Source: Amycolatopsis sp. NBC_00345 (GTDB lineage: Bacteria; Actinomycetota; Actinomycetes; Mycobacteriales; Pseudonocardiaceae). Taken from it: a stretch of DNA of 64,000 nucleotides. Position 1 is the first letter of the stretch, and the number at the start of each line of letters is the position of its first letter. The notes under the pieces are model-generated. The model was not told the DNA's origin. It worked only from the letters and a program-made list of their open reading frames with translations, and did no database searches. The stretch lies in NCBI RefSeq assembly GCF_036116635.1, contig NZ_CP107995.1, positions 1,612,001 to 1,676,000 of the forward strand, in the 5' to 3' direction. Position numbers and translations under genes: made by a program. Below, piece after piece: positions 51,048 to 59,585 of this stretch.

Positions 51048-51295
51048 GGCGTCACCAGTTTCGCGTTGACCAACGACTCGACAAGTCGTTCGGCATCAGC
51101 AGTCACTTGGCTCGCGCTGGTCGGAAAGCGTTGCTGTAGTTCGTCGAGCGCGGGCTGGATGGTGCCGGTTCGGTCGAGCTCTTCGACGATCAGGCAACCT
51201 GTTCGGTTGAGTTGCCAGTATCGTCCGCTGCGTTGGTCGAGCAGGACGGCGCCGTGCTCGGTCACGGTGAGGGTCACGTCTTCGGCGAGCATCAT
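51044..51295 (-). CDS. Lasso peptide recognition protein (B1, PqqD-like RRE)
   Basis: An 83-residue RiPP recognition element of the PqqD fold (VTLTVTEHGAVLLDQRSGRYWQLN; IVEELDRTGTIQPALDELQQRF). It binds the precursor leader through its YxxP motif and delivers it to B2. The ATG at 51295 follows AGGAGA and overlaps the cyclase stop; an ATG at 51292 is the alternative. Its length fits stand-alone B1 proteins. Confidence 0.92.
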   Translation of the reverse strand: MMLAEDVTLTVTEHGAVLLDQRSGRYWQLNRTGCLIVEELDRTGTIQPALDELQQRFPTSASQVTADAERLVESLVNAKLVTP

Positions 51296-53085
51296 GCTGG
51301 TCTCCTGTCGGTAAGTGCGGTGACGGTCCGCAGCCACGTTTCGCAGGCGAGTGTGGGGTCGGCGGGCGCGAGCGTGCGAGCGTCGGGATGCATTGACGGG
51401 AGCGTTCTCCGCACCGCGTCCGGGTCGATCAGCCCGAGGCGGGCCAGGTGCGAATCGGGTCCGAGTTCGCCGAGGATGCGTTGTTGGTGTCGCCGGATGC
51501 CCGAGTACAGGTGGGGGCTGTAGTCGCCCTTGCTGCGGCGGGCCAGGATCTCGTCCGGCACGATGCCGCGCATGGCCTGTTTGAGTACGGGCTTGTACTC
51601 GGTCAGCGAGGTGCGGTCTTCCAGCCGGATGGCCATGACGGCCTCGATCACGCGATCGTCGATGTAGGGTGCTTCATACGACACGCCGAACCGAGACGTC
51701 ACCTGCGATGTCCGGCGGTTGATGTGTCCGTTGAGACGCATCATCGACAGCAGTTCATGGTGAATCCGCAGTCGCGACCACGGTTGCGTCGTCGCGGCGT
51801 CGACCAGGAGTCGTCGGGCTGCCGAGACCGCGTCCCCCGTCGCCCAGGCTGGCATGTGAGGCACATTCTCCCAGCCTGCAGCGGGGGACCAGGTAGAGTC
51901 CGTCAGCCGCGTGGCGCAACGGTTCAACCAGTGAGGGTAGGTCGTCTGATCGGCCAGGTTCCGGACAGTGTTCGGTAGCGTCCAGCGCCACAGCGACCTG
52001 GCACCGTGCGCCAGCCGGAGCGCGGCGAGCGGGCGCGTCCGGAGCAGGCTGTGCAGCCAGACCGGGCCGGGGTGGAACAGTTCGTCGCCGCCGCTTCCCT
52101 GTAAATGACGGCTCGCCCCGAGCGCGCTCACCTGGCGGGCGAGATGTTCTACGGTGCTTCTGGTGCGGAGCACGGGATAGGGACCTTCGAGGTCGCCCTC
52201 GCCGAGGGTGTAGTCGCCGTACCACTCAGGTGACTCGTCGGGTTTGAACACGACGTGCCGAGCGTGCGGTAACGCTGTGCGTGCGCGTTCCGCCCACGTC
52301 GCGTCGTCGTTCGTGGCGTCCATCGGCGTGTAGTGGGTGGTCAGCAGATCGCGGGTCCGCTGCGTGGTCAGGAAGCACAGACTCGTCGAATCCAAGCCGC
52401 CGGACAAGTCTGCCGAAACCCGGTTCGCCTGCGAAGTTCGTGCTTCCACCGCGTGGATCAACGCTTCCCGGACCATCTTCACGCCTGTATCGCGTGAGAC
52501 CTCCGGCGCCGGCGGGGCCCACCAGCGCACTACGCGGCCCGTTCCGTCCGGGTCGACGCGCAGGTATTCGCCGACATCGAGCGACTCGACCCCGCGCCAC
52601 AGAGGGCGACCGGCCAGATTCCCCGGCGCACGCAAGGAGAGGAGGTGGAGCGCCAGGACATCCTCGTCAATCCCCGCCCCCACAAGTCGGGCCAGCGTGT
52701 GCGGCCGGTCCGCGGCCACGGTCACACCATCGATCTGCGTGTGGAACACCTGGTGGGAGGTGGACACGGTGCCTTGGACCCGTGTGTTCCCCCGGATGGA
52801 ACCGATCAGATGGAACGCTCCGGCCAGCGAGCCGGAGAGCCGGTCGAGGTCTTCGACTGAGCGCACCCGTCCAATCAGGCACCGCAACCGCTCCGCACCA
52901 ACGGAGGCGCAGCCCAGGAGCACGACACTGACATCGCCGACAGTCTCGATCGTGAGATCCGAGTCCGCCCACCGACCCATGACCCACGGACGCCCGGAAC
53001 CGGGATGGTCGAGCCTGCGCATACCACCGGAACACACGACGACGTGTGCTGCGTCCGGGCAATCCGGCAAAACGAGAAATTCCAC
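51292..53085 (-). CDS. Lasso cyclase (asparagine synthetase-like C protein)
   Basis: A 597-residue ATP-dependent macrolactam synthetase. The N-terminal region corresponds to a glutaminase-like domain but lacks the Cys2 nucleophile. The asparagine-synthase domain has the PP-loop SADLSGGLDSTS, GSGGDELFHPG and YEAPYIDDRVIEAV. It adenylates the ring Asp side chain and joins it to the core N-terminus. The GTG at 53085 is chosen for GGAG 6 bases upstream; a TTG at 53097 is an alternative. It follows the precursor genes at about 190 bases. Confidence 0.92.
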   Translation of the reverse strand: MEFLVLPDCPDAAHVVVCSGGMRRLDHPGSGRPWVMGRWADSDLTIETVGDVSVVLLGCASVGAERLRCLIGRVRSVEDLDRLSGSLAGAFHLIGSIRGNTRVQGTVSTSHQVFHTQIDGVTVAADRPHTLARLVGAGIDEDVLALHLLSLRAPGNLAGRPLWRGVESLDVGEYLRVDPDGTGRVVRWWAPPAPEVSRDTGVKMVREALIHAVEARTSQANRVSADLSGGLDSTSLCFLTTQRTRDLLTTHYTPMDATNDDATWAERARTALPHARHVVFKPDESPEWYGDYTLGEGDLEGPYPVLRTRSTVEHLARQVSALGASRHLQGSGGDELFHPGPVWLHSLLRTRPLAALRLAHGARSLWRWTLPNTVRNLADQTTYPHWLNRCATRLTDSTWSPAAGWENVPHMPAWATGDAVSAARRLLVDAATTQPWSRLRIHHELLSMMRLNGHINRRTSQVTSRFGVSYEAPYIDDRVIEAVMAIRLEDRTSLTEYKPVLKQAMRGIVPDEILARRSKGDYSPHLYSGIRRHQQRILGELGPDSHLARLGLIDPDAVRRTLPSMHPDARTLAPADPTLACETWLRTVTALTDRRPA

Positions 53086-53276
53086 AGTGCGCTCCAAATC
53101 GAAGGTCCGTCTTGTGCCATCACCAGATGAGGCGATGACACAAGACGGACATACTGATCAGCATCAGAACCAGACGGACTCAAACCGAGGGCCAGCGTCA
53201 TCACACGCGACGCCAGTGAAGTCGCCAGTCTGAGCGAGCACTGTTCCAACGCAGGTAGACGCAACCGGTCCGAGCG
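53086..53276. other. Gap between lasso precursor A1 and cyclase
   Basis: This 191-base stretch between the A1 stop and the cyclase start has no ORF on the operon strand. A gap after the precursor gene is common in RiPP operons and may hold an attenuator, but I see no strong hairpin. Confidence 0.4.
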
Positions 53277-53420
53277 CTACCGAAAGTTCAGAGCCACCAC
53301 GTGAAAAAATCGGTCGAAATACCCCGATCCCCCACCGCAGGTAACATCAGCAAAGCTGCCGATTTCGACGAGTTCCGGTGAGTCGTATTTCGGAGCGTCC
53401 TGGTCGATTTCCGTGACCAT
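53277..53420 (-). CDS. Lasso precursor peptide A1
   Basis: A 47-residue precursor missed by length-limited calling. The leader carries YDSPELVEIGSFADVT, an exact Y-x2-P-x-L-x3-G-x5-T recognition motif. Thr at -2 and Cys at -1 predict cleavage after TC. The core is GGGSGYFDRFFHVVALNFR (19 residues), giving an 8-residue ring between Gly1 and Asp8. Aromatic or bulky residues in the tail could lock the thread. The ATG at 53420 lies 2 bases after the A2 stop. Confidence 0.9.
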   Translation of the reverse strand: MVTEIDQDAPKYDSPELVEIGSFADVTCGGGSGYFDRFFHVVALNFR

Positions 53421-53422
53421 GG

Positions 53423-53542
53423 TCAGTACCACCACCCACCCAAGAAGTCGATCCAGTAACCCTGAGAGGTCGCCCGGGTCAGCTTCGTGAACTCGCCGAC
53501 CTCGACCATGTTCGGAGCTTCGTACTGAGTGATTTCGTGCAT
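53423..53542 (-). CDS. Lasso precursor peptide A2
   Basis: A 39-residue precursor. The leader carries YEAPNMVEVGEFTKLT (Met in place of Leu in the recognition motif). Thr at -2 and Arg at -1 predict cleavage after TR. The core is ATSQGYWIDFLGGWWY (16 residues), giving a 9-residue ring between Ala1 and Asp9 and an unusual Trp-Trp-Tyr tail. AAGGA lies about 11 bases before the ATG at 53542. It is first in the operon, so both cores are likely processed by the same C/B1/B2 enzymes. Confidence 0.88.
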   Translation of the reverse strand: MHEITQYEAPNMVEVGEFTKLTRATSQGYWIDFLGGWWY

Positions 53543-53886
53543 TATGCCGTGTCCTTATCTCTTGGAACTTCCTGTCGGCGGCCACTGCTAGGCGTTGCCG
53601 CGGTCGCCTACCCCAGGTGCAGGGGACCTTCGTTGTTTGAGGCCGGGGACTGAACACTGAACAACAACGGCTGGTAGCGGCACGGTCCTCGTGCCACCAC
53701 CAGCTTCCCCGACCTGCAGCGCCGGTGGGGCGCTGTCCGACTAGTCCGGACAGCTCAAATCTCGCATCCAGCTGCGGCTTCGGGGAGGGAGGTTACGAGG
53801 GAGGAACTGTGGGATCCTGCGGCACATCTGGCTCAGTGGCAGACCGATCACCATCATCTCGCCCATTGACAGATGGTCCGTACGAG
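53543..53886. promoter_or_regulatory. Lasso operon leader/promoter region
   Basis: No gene is seen in this 344-base gap. It must hold the lasso promoter, though no confident -10/-35 pair is evident. It contains GGCACG-N5-CGTGCC (53679-53695), which could be an operator or attenuator, and a stronger hairpin at 53732-53754 listed separately. Confidence 0.55.
53732..53754. terminator. Hairpin after the XRE-TPR regulator
   Basis: GCTGTCCG and CGGACAGC form an 8-base stem with a 7-base loop (ACTAGTC), 133 bases past the regulator stop. It may end that transcript or act in the lasso leader. Confidence 0.5.
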
Positions 53887-56277
53887 TCAGTTGAGCTCGT
53901 CGAGGCGGCGTTCGATCCGTTCGATGTCGGATTTTCGATGCTGTTGTCGGCAGAGCACGAGGGCCTCGAGCCAGAGTTGCCGGGCTCGGCGATGTTTTCC
54001 GCCAGATGCGTAGACCTCGGCGAGGTCGGCGAGCACGACAGCCTCCTGCTTGGGGTCGCGCTCTCCACGTAACAGGTTCACGGCGCGTCGGTAGTGGCGA
54101 ACCGCGCTGTGGTGTCGTCCGGAATGGTGGTCGATGTAGCCGAGAGTATGCAGGGCGTAGGCCTCGGCGTCGAGATAGCTGTGACAGCGGTAGAGGTCGA
54201 GCGCAGCGGTGCAGTAGGTGGTGGCCTGGTCGAGTTCGCCGAGACGGGCGTAATGCCACCCCACCGTGTTGAGAGCGTTCGCGGTCCGGGCCGGCTGGTC
54301 GAGGTTCTGGTACAGGTTCAGCGCATGTAGTGCCGGCGGTAAGGCGCGCTGGTGGTCACCTTGTTGCTCCCAGGCAGCTGCGAGTGCCTCGTGGGCGCGG
54401 GCTTGGCCGGCCACATCATCGGCGTCCTGGAACAATCTGAGGGCGCGGTCGAGGTGTTTCATCCCTTGGTCGTGGTCTCCGACCATAATGTGCGCCCAGC
54501 CGTAGAGACGGTGCACATCCGCCTGGTCGGAGACCTCGGGGATGTGTGCGACGGCGTCGATCGCGGCCTGCCAGATGCGGAGGTTGTCGTCTCGGCGATC
54601 GTGGCGCATGTGGTACGTGTTCAACGTCCACGCGATCCGCCAGACCTTGTCGTGCCAGCTGTGTCGGATCGCGAGTTGCTGGGCGGCGAGGAGGTTGGCG
54701 TGTTCCTCGGTGAACCATCGTTCGGCCGCGGCGCGGTTCCGGGGCGCAGTGGTGTGGCATCCGGGGTTCGCAGGCGGGAGATCGATCGAGGGTCGGCGGG
54801 CGTCGAGGAGATGCTCCGCCTTGAACGCCGTGTGCAGGTAGAAGTCTGCAAGCCTGCGGATCGCCTGGTCTTGCGACTCCGCCGGCAGATCGGTGCGTGC
54901 GCGATCGCGGGCGTAGAGGCTCACGAGGTCATGCATCCGGAACCGGCCTGGACGGTGCTGCTCAACTAGGTGCGCGCTCTCGACCGTGCGGAGCTGCCTA
55001 CGGATTAGGTGAGCGGGCAGGCCGACCAGGCTGGCGACGGCTGCGGTTCCGATGTCTGTGCCCGGAACCAGACCAAGATGCCGGAACAGGGCCGCAGCGT
55101 CGTCATCGAGCGCGTAATACGAGGCGGAGAACACCGAGGACAGGCGAACAGGCACCTCACCGGCATCGAGCCCGTCGAGTCTGCTGGTTTCGTCCGTGAG
55201 TTCGTCCGCTAGCAACGCCAGCGGGAAAGTCGGGTTCAATCTGGCCCGGGCGGCGATGATGCTGATAGCAAGGGGCAGCCCAGCACAAGTTCGGATCAAT
55301 ACACTGCTCGCTTCGGGCTCGGCATGGATTCGGTCGGTGCCGAGATGCTTGGCGAGCAACTCATGTGCTTCAGCAGGGGTGAACGTGGGCAGCCGTATCG
55401 TGTGCGCGCCGCGGGCGACGATCCCTGGCAGGTAGTTTCGGCTGGTGACGATCACCGTGTTGACCGTGCTTCCGGGAAGCAGGGGCTCGACTGCGGCAGT
55501 GTCCCTGGCGTTGTCGAGGATGATCAGCATGCGTTTTCCGCTGACCAGGGTGCGGTACAACGAGATCTGTGCAGGCAGGCTTACCGGAGTGGCTGACGGT
55601 GCCACACCCAACGCGTCCAGGAATCCGCGGATCGCGGCGGCAGTGGGCAACGGAGGATTGACGGGGTCGAATCCGCGGAGATCGACATAAAGTTGGCCAT
55701 CCGGAAAGCGGTCCAGCCAACGGTGGGCCCAGTGTAACGCAAGCGAGGTTTTTCCCACACCACCGGCGCCTGCGACTGCCGAGATGACCATCACGGAGTC
55801 TCTTAGCACCTGGGCGTCGTCACACGCGGCAGAGAGGGCTCGCATCTCGTCTGCGCGGGCCGTGAACTGCAGCGGCGGCGGCGGAAGCTGCCGCGGCACC
55901 ATCACGTCCGGTCTCAACGACGCCTGGTCCGCGCCTTGCCGATCACCTGAGGAAGCATGTTCGTCATGGGCCGGATCGCTGCTGTTGAGAGGGACAGCCT
56001 GCCGGCGAGAGTTGATGAAGCCCAATTCCGAGTCGGTATTGACGTCCAGCACGGCACGGAACGCTTCGCGATATCGGGCATTCGGCCAGCGGATCGTGCC
56101 GCGTTCAAGCTTCGCGATGTAGTTGTCATCCAGCGCGGCATGTTGCCCACCGCGCTTCCAGAGATGCGCGTTGACCAGGTCCGCCAGCTCCCGCCGCGAC
56201 AGACACTCGCCGAGGTGCAGCAACGATTCCGAGCGTTCCCGGGCAGCTCGAAGCTGCTTGTTCTCGGTCACCGCCAC
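53887..56277 (-). CDS. XRE-NB-ARC-TPR transcriptional regulator
   Basis: A 796-residue STAND regulator. It has an N-terminal XRE-like helix-turn-helix (LSRRELADLVNAHLW...YIAKLERGTIRWPNARYREAF), an NB-ARC ATPase with P-loop AGAGGVGKTSLAL and LIILDNARD, then a winged-helix region, and about six C-terminal TPR repeats (GMKHLDRALRLF; ALHALNLYQNL). The GTG at 56277 follows GGGAGGAA. It lies directly upstream of the lasso operon on the same strand and is its most likely dedicated regulator. Confidence 0.9.
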   Translation of the reverse strand: MAVTENKQLRAARERSESLLHLGECLSRRELADLVNAHLWKRGGQHAALDDNYIAKLERGTIRWPNARYREAFRAVLDVNTDSELGFINSRRQAVPLNSSDPAHDEHASSGDRQGADQASLRPDVMVPRQLPPPPLQFTARADEMRALSAACDDAQVLRDSVMVISAVAGAGGVGKTSLALHWAHRWLDRFPDGQLYVDLRGFDPVNPPLPTAAAIRGFLDALGVAPSATPVSLPAQISLYRTLVSGKRMLIILDNARDTAAVEPLLPGSTVNTVIVTSRNYLPGIVARGAHTIRLPTFTPAEAHELLAKHLGTDRIHAEPEASSVLIRTCAGLPLAISIIAARARLNPTFPLALLADELTDETSRLDGLDAGEVPVRLSSVFSASYYALDDDAAALFRHLGLVPGTDIGTAAVASLVGLPAHLIRRQLRTVESAHLVEQHRPGRFRMHDLVSLYARDRARTDLPAESQDQAIRRLADFYLHTAFKAEHLLDARRPSIDLPPANPGCHTTAPRNRAAAERWFTEEHANLLAAQQLAIRHSWHDKVWRIAWTLNTYHMRHDRRDDNLRIWQAAIDAVAHIPEVSDQADVHRLYGWAHIMVGDHDQGMKHLDRALRLFQDADDVAGQARAHEALAAAWEQQGDHQRALPPALHALNLYQNLDQPARTANALNTVGWHYARLGELDQATTYCTAALDLYRCHSYLDAEAYALHTLGYIDHHSGRHHSAVRHYRRAVNLLRGERDPKQEAVVLADLAEVYASGGKHRRARQLWLEALVLCRQQHRKSDIERIERRLDELN

Positions 56278-56989
56278 TGAGCTTCCTCCCCACAGCTCAC
56301 GTTCCCAGCGTGACCATCCAGGCGCACCATGTCAACGCCCGAGGTCACGACGTACAGCACCAAAACCCAAGCTCGCCCAGCCTGGCTCCTGCAGTGCACC
56401 GATCCGCCCTGGCTTGCGCGTGCCAGGCCGAAGTTCGGGATGATTACGGTGGGTGAGCATCAACCACGCAATGTGAGAAGCTTTGCATCGGCACTTGGTC
56501 GCGTCGCCCCGAGGTTGTCCATCGTCCTGACCGCCACGGCGAGCGGCTCAGGACAGCTGTGTGACCATTCGGCATGCGGGCGAGCTTTGAGCACATACTC
56601 TCCCCGGGAATCTCGTGCGTGTCGCGGGACTAGGACGACTGCGAGCTCAGCCGCATTATGTGGGTCGCGAATCCCTGGAACGGTGTGCTGCTCTGTAGTT
56701 CAGTCGTGACTTGCCCCAGCATCGGCTGCAACGGCAGTTGCTGCGAGGTCAAAGACCAGCCCTACGCCGGCCCGCTGTTTCCGTTCCTGCTCTTGACGCG
56801 GTCTCCGAGTGGCTACCGCGGACTCATGCCAGCTTCGCCGTTCACTGCACCCAACGCCTGGACTCGATTTTCGCACCGGCGAATACATGCACCACCCCGG
56901 TAAAGTGGGCGAAGCTGCATTTGCTGCGACAGGTGGTCCGGCTGGGGTGTCCGCAATTCAACCAGCTGTGCCGGAATTCTAGTGCCGCA
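56278..56989. other. 712-base region without a credible gene
   Basis: The sequence is less GC-rich than its surroundings and breaks into short frames with poor codon usage on both strands. It lies between the XRE-TPR regulator and the decayed IS630. A frame at 56329-56709 (plus) has no recognisable domain or good ribosome-binding site. It is probably degenerate or insertion-flanking DNA. Confidence 0.5.
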
Positions 56990-58102
56990 TCAAGCAACGT
57001 TGGGTAGGTAATCCGGGCGGCGGATCTTGGAGCTGACTGCGAAGTGGCGTTTCGGGTGGCAGTAGCGGTTGCGCCAGCGAGGGGTAGCCGGCGATGGCAG
57101 CTTCCTGGGCAGTGTGGCTGGGGTAGTCGCTGCCGTCGAGGGTGCAGTAGCGGGCTGCGGTGAACTCGCACTCGATCCAGCTCAACCACGACGAAGTGGT
57201 GGGTGTGTAAACCAGCTCGATGCCGTTGGCCACGCACCAAGTCCTGACCTCGGCTTTGCCGTGTGGTCCCTAGTTATCACAGATCGGGTAGAGCTTCCCA
57301 GCCGGGAAGCGACGGCGGAATTGCTTGGGAGAAGTCGAGAAACTGCGGCCAGCGCTTGCGGTCACGGAACCGGTAGAACATCTGCCCGGTGGCGAGGTCG
57401 AGCGCGGCGAACATGTGCCGCACCCCGTTAGCGCGGGTGTAGGTTGCGCGCGGCCGGGCCGGTCGGCCGCGGGGGAGCCAGCCGCGGCCAGGGCGGGGTT
57501 GCAGGTTCAGCGGCCCGAACTCGTCGACACAGATCACTCTTCCGTCGACGGGCGGATGGTCGTAGAGATCGAGGATGCGGGTCTTCTTGGCCACGAAGTC
57601 CGGGTCCTTGCTGGCTTTCCAGGTCTTCGTCGCCTGCCAGGACACGCCCTCCTTACGCAGGACCTGCCAGACGGTCTCGGCACTCGCCTTGATCCATGCG
57701 TGCTCGGCGAGGTAGCCGACCAGTTTGGCCAGGCTCCAGGTCGTGAACGGCAACCCTAGATCGGCGGGTTTGCAGGCCGCGATGCGGCAGATCTGATCAC
57801 GGGCGGCCGGCCCGAATTTAGCCGGTCGGCCGCCCCTCCATTTTGGGGACAACGCCGCGAACCCAGAGGTGTTGAACGCGTGGATCACCTCCCACACGTA
57901 GCCTTCGGTCGCCGCGAACATCGCCGCGAACATCGCCGCGAACATCGCCGCGAACATCGCCGCGAACATCGCCGCGAACATCGCCCGCGGACCGGCCCCG
58001 CACCGAGGCCAGCACGATCCCGGACCGCCGCAGCCGCACCCGATCCCGGGCGGACCGCGTGATCTTGACGCCATTCCCCGAGCCTGGACCTCGGCGTTTC
58101 AC
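56990..58102 (-). mobile_element. Decayed IS630-family transposase with internal minisatellite
   Basis: Minus-strand pieces in several frames rebuild an IS630 transposase. They are an N-terminal helix-turn-helix region (ITRSARDRVRLRRSGIVLASV), EGYVWEVIHAFNTSGFAAL, GRPAKFGPAARDQICRIAAC, the first catalytic Asp in RVICVDEFGPLNLQ, and the last part VANGIELVYTPTTSSWLSW with WIECEF (catalytic Glu). The second Asp block CDN is broken by a stop near 57270, and two more frame changes follow. Six 12-base repeats interrupt the N-terminal part. It ends near a TAGTGCCGCATCAAG segment (~56980) that may be an IS end. It cannot be active. Confidence 0.82.
57911..57982. repeat. 12-bp minisatellite, six perfect copies
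   Basis: GCCGCGAACATC is repeated six times without change. It lies inside the IS630 reading frame, encoding MFAA repeated on the minus strand, and shifts the frame relative to the N-terminal part. Perfect identity implies a recent slippage expansion. Confidence 0.95.
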
Positions 58103-58896
58103 CAGCTCAGGATCCGCAAAGCTCTGACGTTGCTGTCCAGGCCGGGCTCGGCGACGCGGTCCCGTAACACCTGGACACCCCACGGCACGAGGACCAGGCA
58201 CAGGGCGCCGTACTCGAAGAGGTCCGGGAGGTTGGCCGCCTTGAGGACGCCGCCCCACAGCGTGCCCGCCCACAGCAGGATCAGGCAGCGGCCGGTGCCG
58301 AACGTGCCCGACCGGAACGCGCCGATCGCCAGCAGCAGCATCCCGGGATATTGGCAGGCCGACGCCACGACGCCGACGCGCCACGGGCCGTAGGAAATGC
58401 TCGCGTAGTCGCCCAGCACGAAGTCGGTGGCCCGGCCGAGTCCCTGCGACGCGGCCAGCTGGAAAGCGGCCTGATCGACGCCGGCGTCGTAGAGCCGCGC
58501 GAACAGGCCCAGGATGACGAGCGTGCCACCCCAGCAGGCGAGTATCGGCGCCCGCGCCGCGACGAAACGGGCGAGGGTGACGAAGGCCGGGCACAACAAC
58601 AGCGCCCCTGCCGCGAAGCACGCGTACCCCGCCGTGACCAGCGCGGGGTTCGCCAGGTACGCCGCCAGCTGCGACGGTGCGGCGAACGGTTGCCGGGAGA
58701 ACGCCGCCAGCTGCTCGGCGGAGAAGGCCCCCGAATGCAGCCCCAGGTACCGCAACAGCAGCCCCGTCCACCACACCAGGGGACCGGCCACGAGCGCGCC
58801 GCCCCCGACGAACCGGCCCGGGAACCAGGCGTTCCGGTTGACCGGCGCGGGGGCCCGCCACCGCCGGAGGAGCGGTTGCGAGTTCGTTCGGCTCAT
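58099..58896 (-). CDS. Multi-pass membrane protein (DUF4386-like)
   Basis: A 265-residue protein with about seven hydrophobic segments (GALVAGPLVWWTGLLLRYLG; LVTAGYACFAAGALLLC; ILACWGGTLVILGLFA; YPGMLLLAIGAF; CLILLWAGTLWGGVL; YGALCLVLVPWGVQVL) and the LYDAGVDQAAFQLAAS loop typical of DUF4386-type proteins. The ATG at 58896 lacks a strong site. Its stop overlaps the presumed IS630 start by a few bases, suggesting insertion at its 3' edge. The function is unknown. Confidence 0.8.
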   Translation of the reverse strand: MSRTNSQPLLRRWRAPAPVNRNAWFPGRFVGGGALVAGPLVWWTGLLLRYLGLHSGAFSAEQLAAFSRQPFAAPSQLAAYLANPALVTAGYACFAAGALLLCPAFVTLARFVAARAPILACWGGTLVILGLFARLYDAGVDQAAFQLAASQGLGRATDFVLGDYASISYGPWRVGVVASACQYPGMLLLAIGAFRSGTFGTGRCLILLWAGTLWGGVLKAANLPDLFEYGALCLVLVPWGVQVLRDRVAEPGLDSNVRALRILSW

Positions 58897-59059
58897 GGCT
58901 GACAGCCTGGATCGTGGGGCGCGCCCGGCACATCTTCCGATGGGCATCGGCCCGGTTCACTTTGGTCAGGGTGGGTGCGTCACAACCAGGAAGAGCGCGG
59001 CCTGGTTGCGCGGCCGTCCTTCGCCGATCATCACCAGGGTGAAACGAGCAGAGCAACTG

Positions 59060-59518
59060 ATGACGGAAACCGTGGTGGCGGCGCACCTGCGCTGGTTGTG
59101 TGGCTGGGACCGCGAGCCGGGTGATCCGCCGTTCGACTTCCGGGCGGTCCAGGGCGAGTTCTGCAACTGGGAAGCCGAAGACCTCCGGCTGTACGACGAC
59201 GCCGACCCGGAGCACCGCGTGGCGCACAGCGCCGAGGAATACCGGTCGCTGTGGGAGCCGGTCTTCGGTGGCCTGGTGACCGCCGAGCACCGGCTCGCCG
59301 ACGGTCCGCACGCGCTGGTCTCCGGTGACCTCGCCGTCACGCGACTGGTCTTCGTCGCACGGCTCGTGTCCACCGACGGCACGGAGACAGGCTTGCGCGC
59401 CACCAGCTCACTGACCTGGCGACACTCGGCCGCGGGCTGGCGCATCGCGTGGGACCACACCTCTTCGGTGATCTTGGACGCTGAAACGCTGGCCGAGCTG
59501 ATGAACGTCGCGCCGTGA
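59060..59518 (+). CDS. NTF2/SnoaL-like protein
   Basis: A 152-residue NTF2-fold protein (VVAAHLRWLCGWDREPGDPP; ALVSGDLAVTRLVFVARLV; LRATSSLTWRHSAAGWRIAWDHTS, the C-terminal strand pair). The ATG at 59060 has a weak site; a GTG at 59039 is an alternative. It is divergent from the DUF4386-like gene. No activity can be assigned. Confidence 0.78.
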   Translation: MTETVVAAHLRWLCGWDREPGDPPFDFRAVQGEFCNWEAEDLRLYDDADPEHRVAHSAEEYRSLWEPVFGGLVTAEHRLADGPHALVSGDLAVTRLVFVARLVSTDGTETGLRATSSLTWRHSAAGWRIAWDHTSSVILDAETLAELMNVAP

Positions 59519-59585
59519 GCCTGAGCAGGCTCAGGCAATTGCCGGCGTCACGTGTTCGCCGTCGACGCACCGAGTGAGTCGTGTT

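Noticed and set aside
53725..54072. 115-codon plus-strand frame near the lasso leader
   Set aside because: Mostly antisense to the TPR regulator's C-terminus; Ser/Gly-rich without motif, so not a third lasso precursor.
56329..56709. 126-codon plus-strand frame between XRE-TPR and IS630
   Set aside because: No domain, poor codon bias, no good ribosome-binding site, and it lies in a degenerate region.
57905..57985. Possible CRISPR-like repeat array
   Set aside because: The 12-base units are directly tandem with no spacers and lie inside a transposase frame, so it is a minisatellite.
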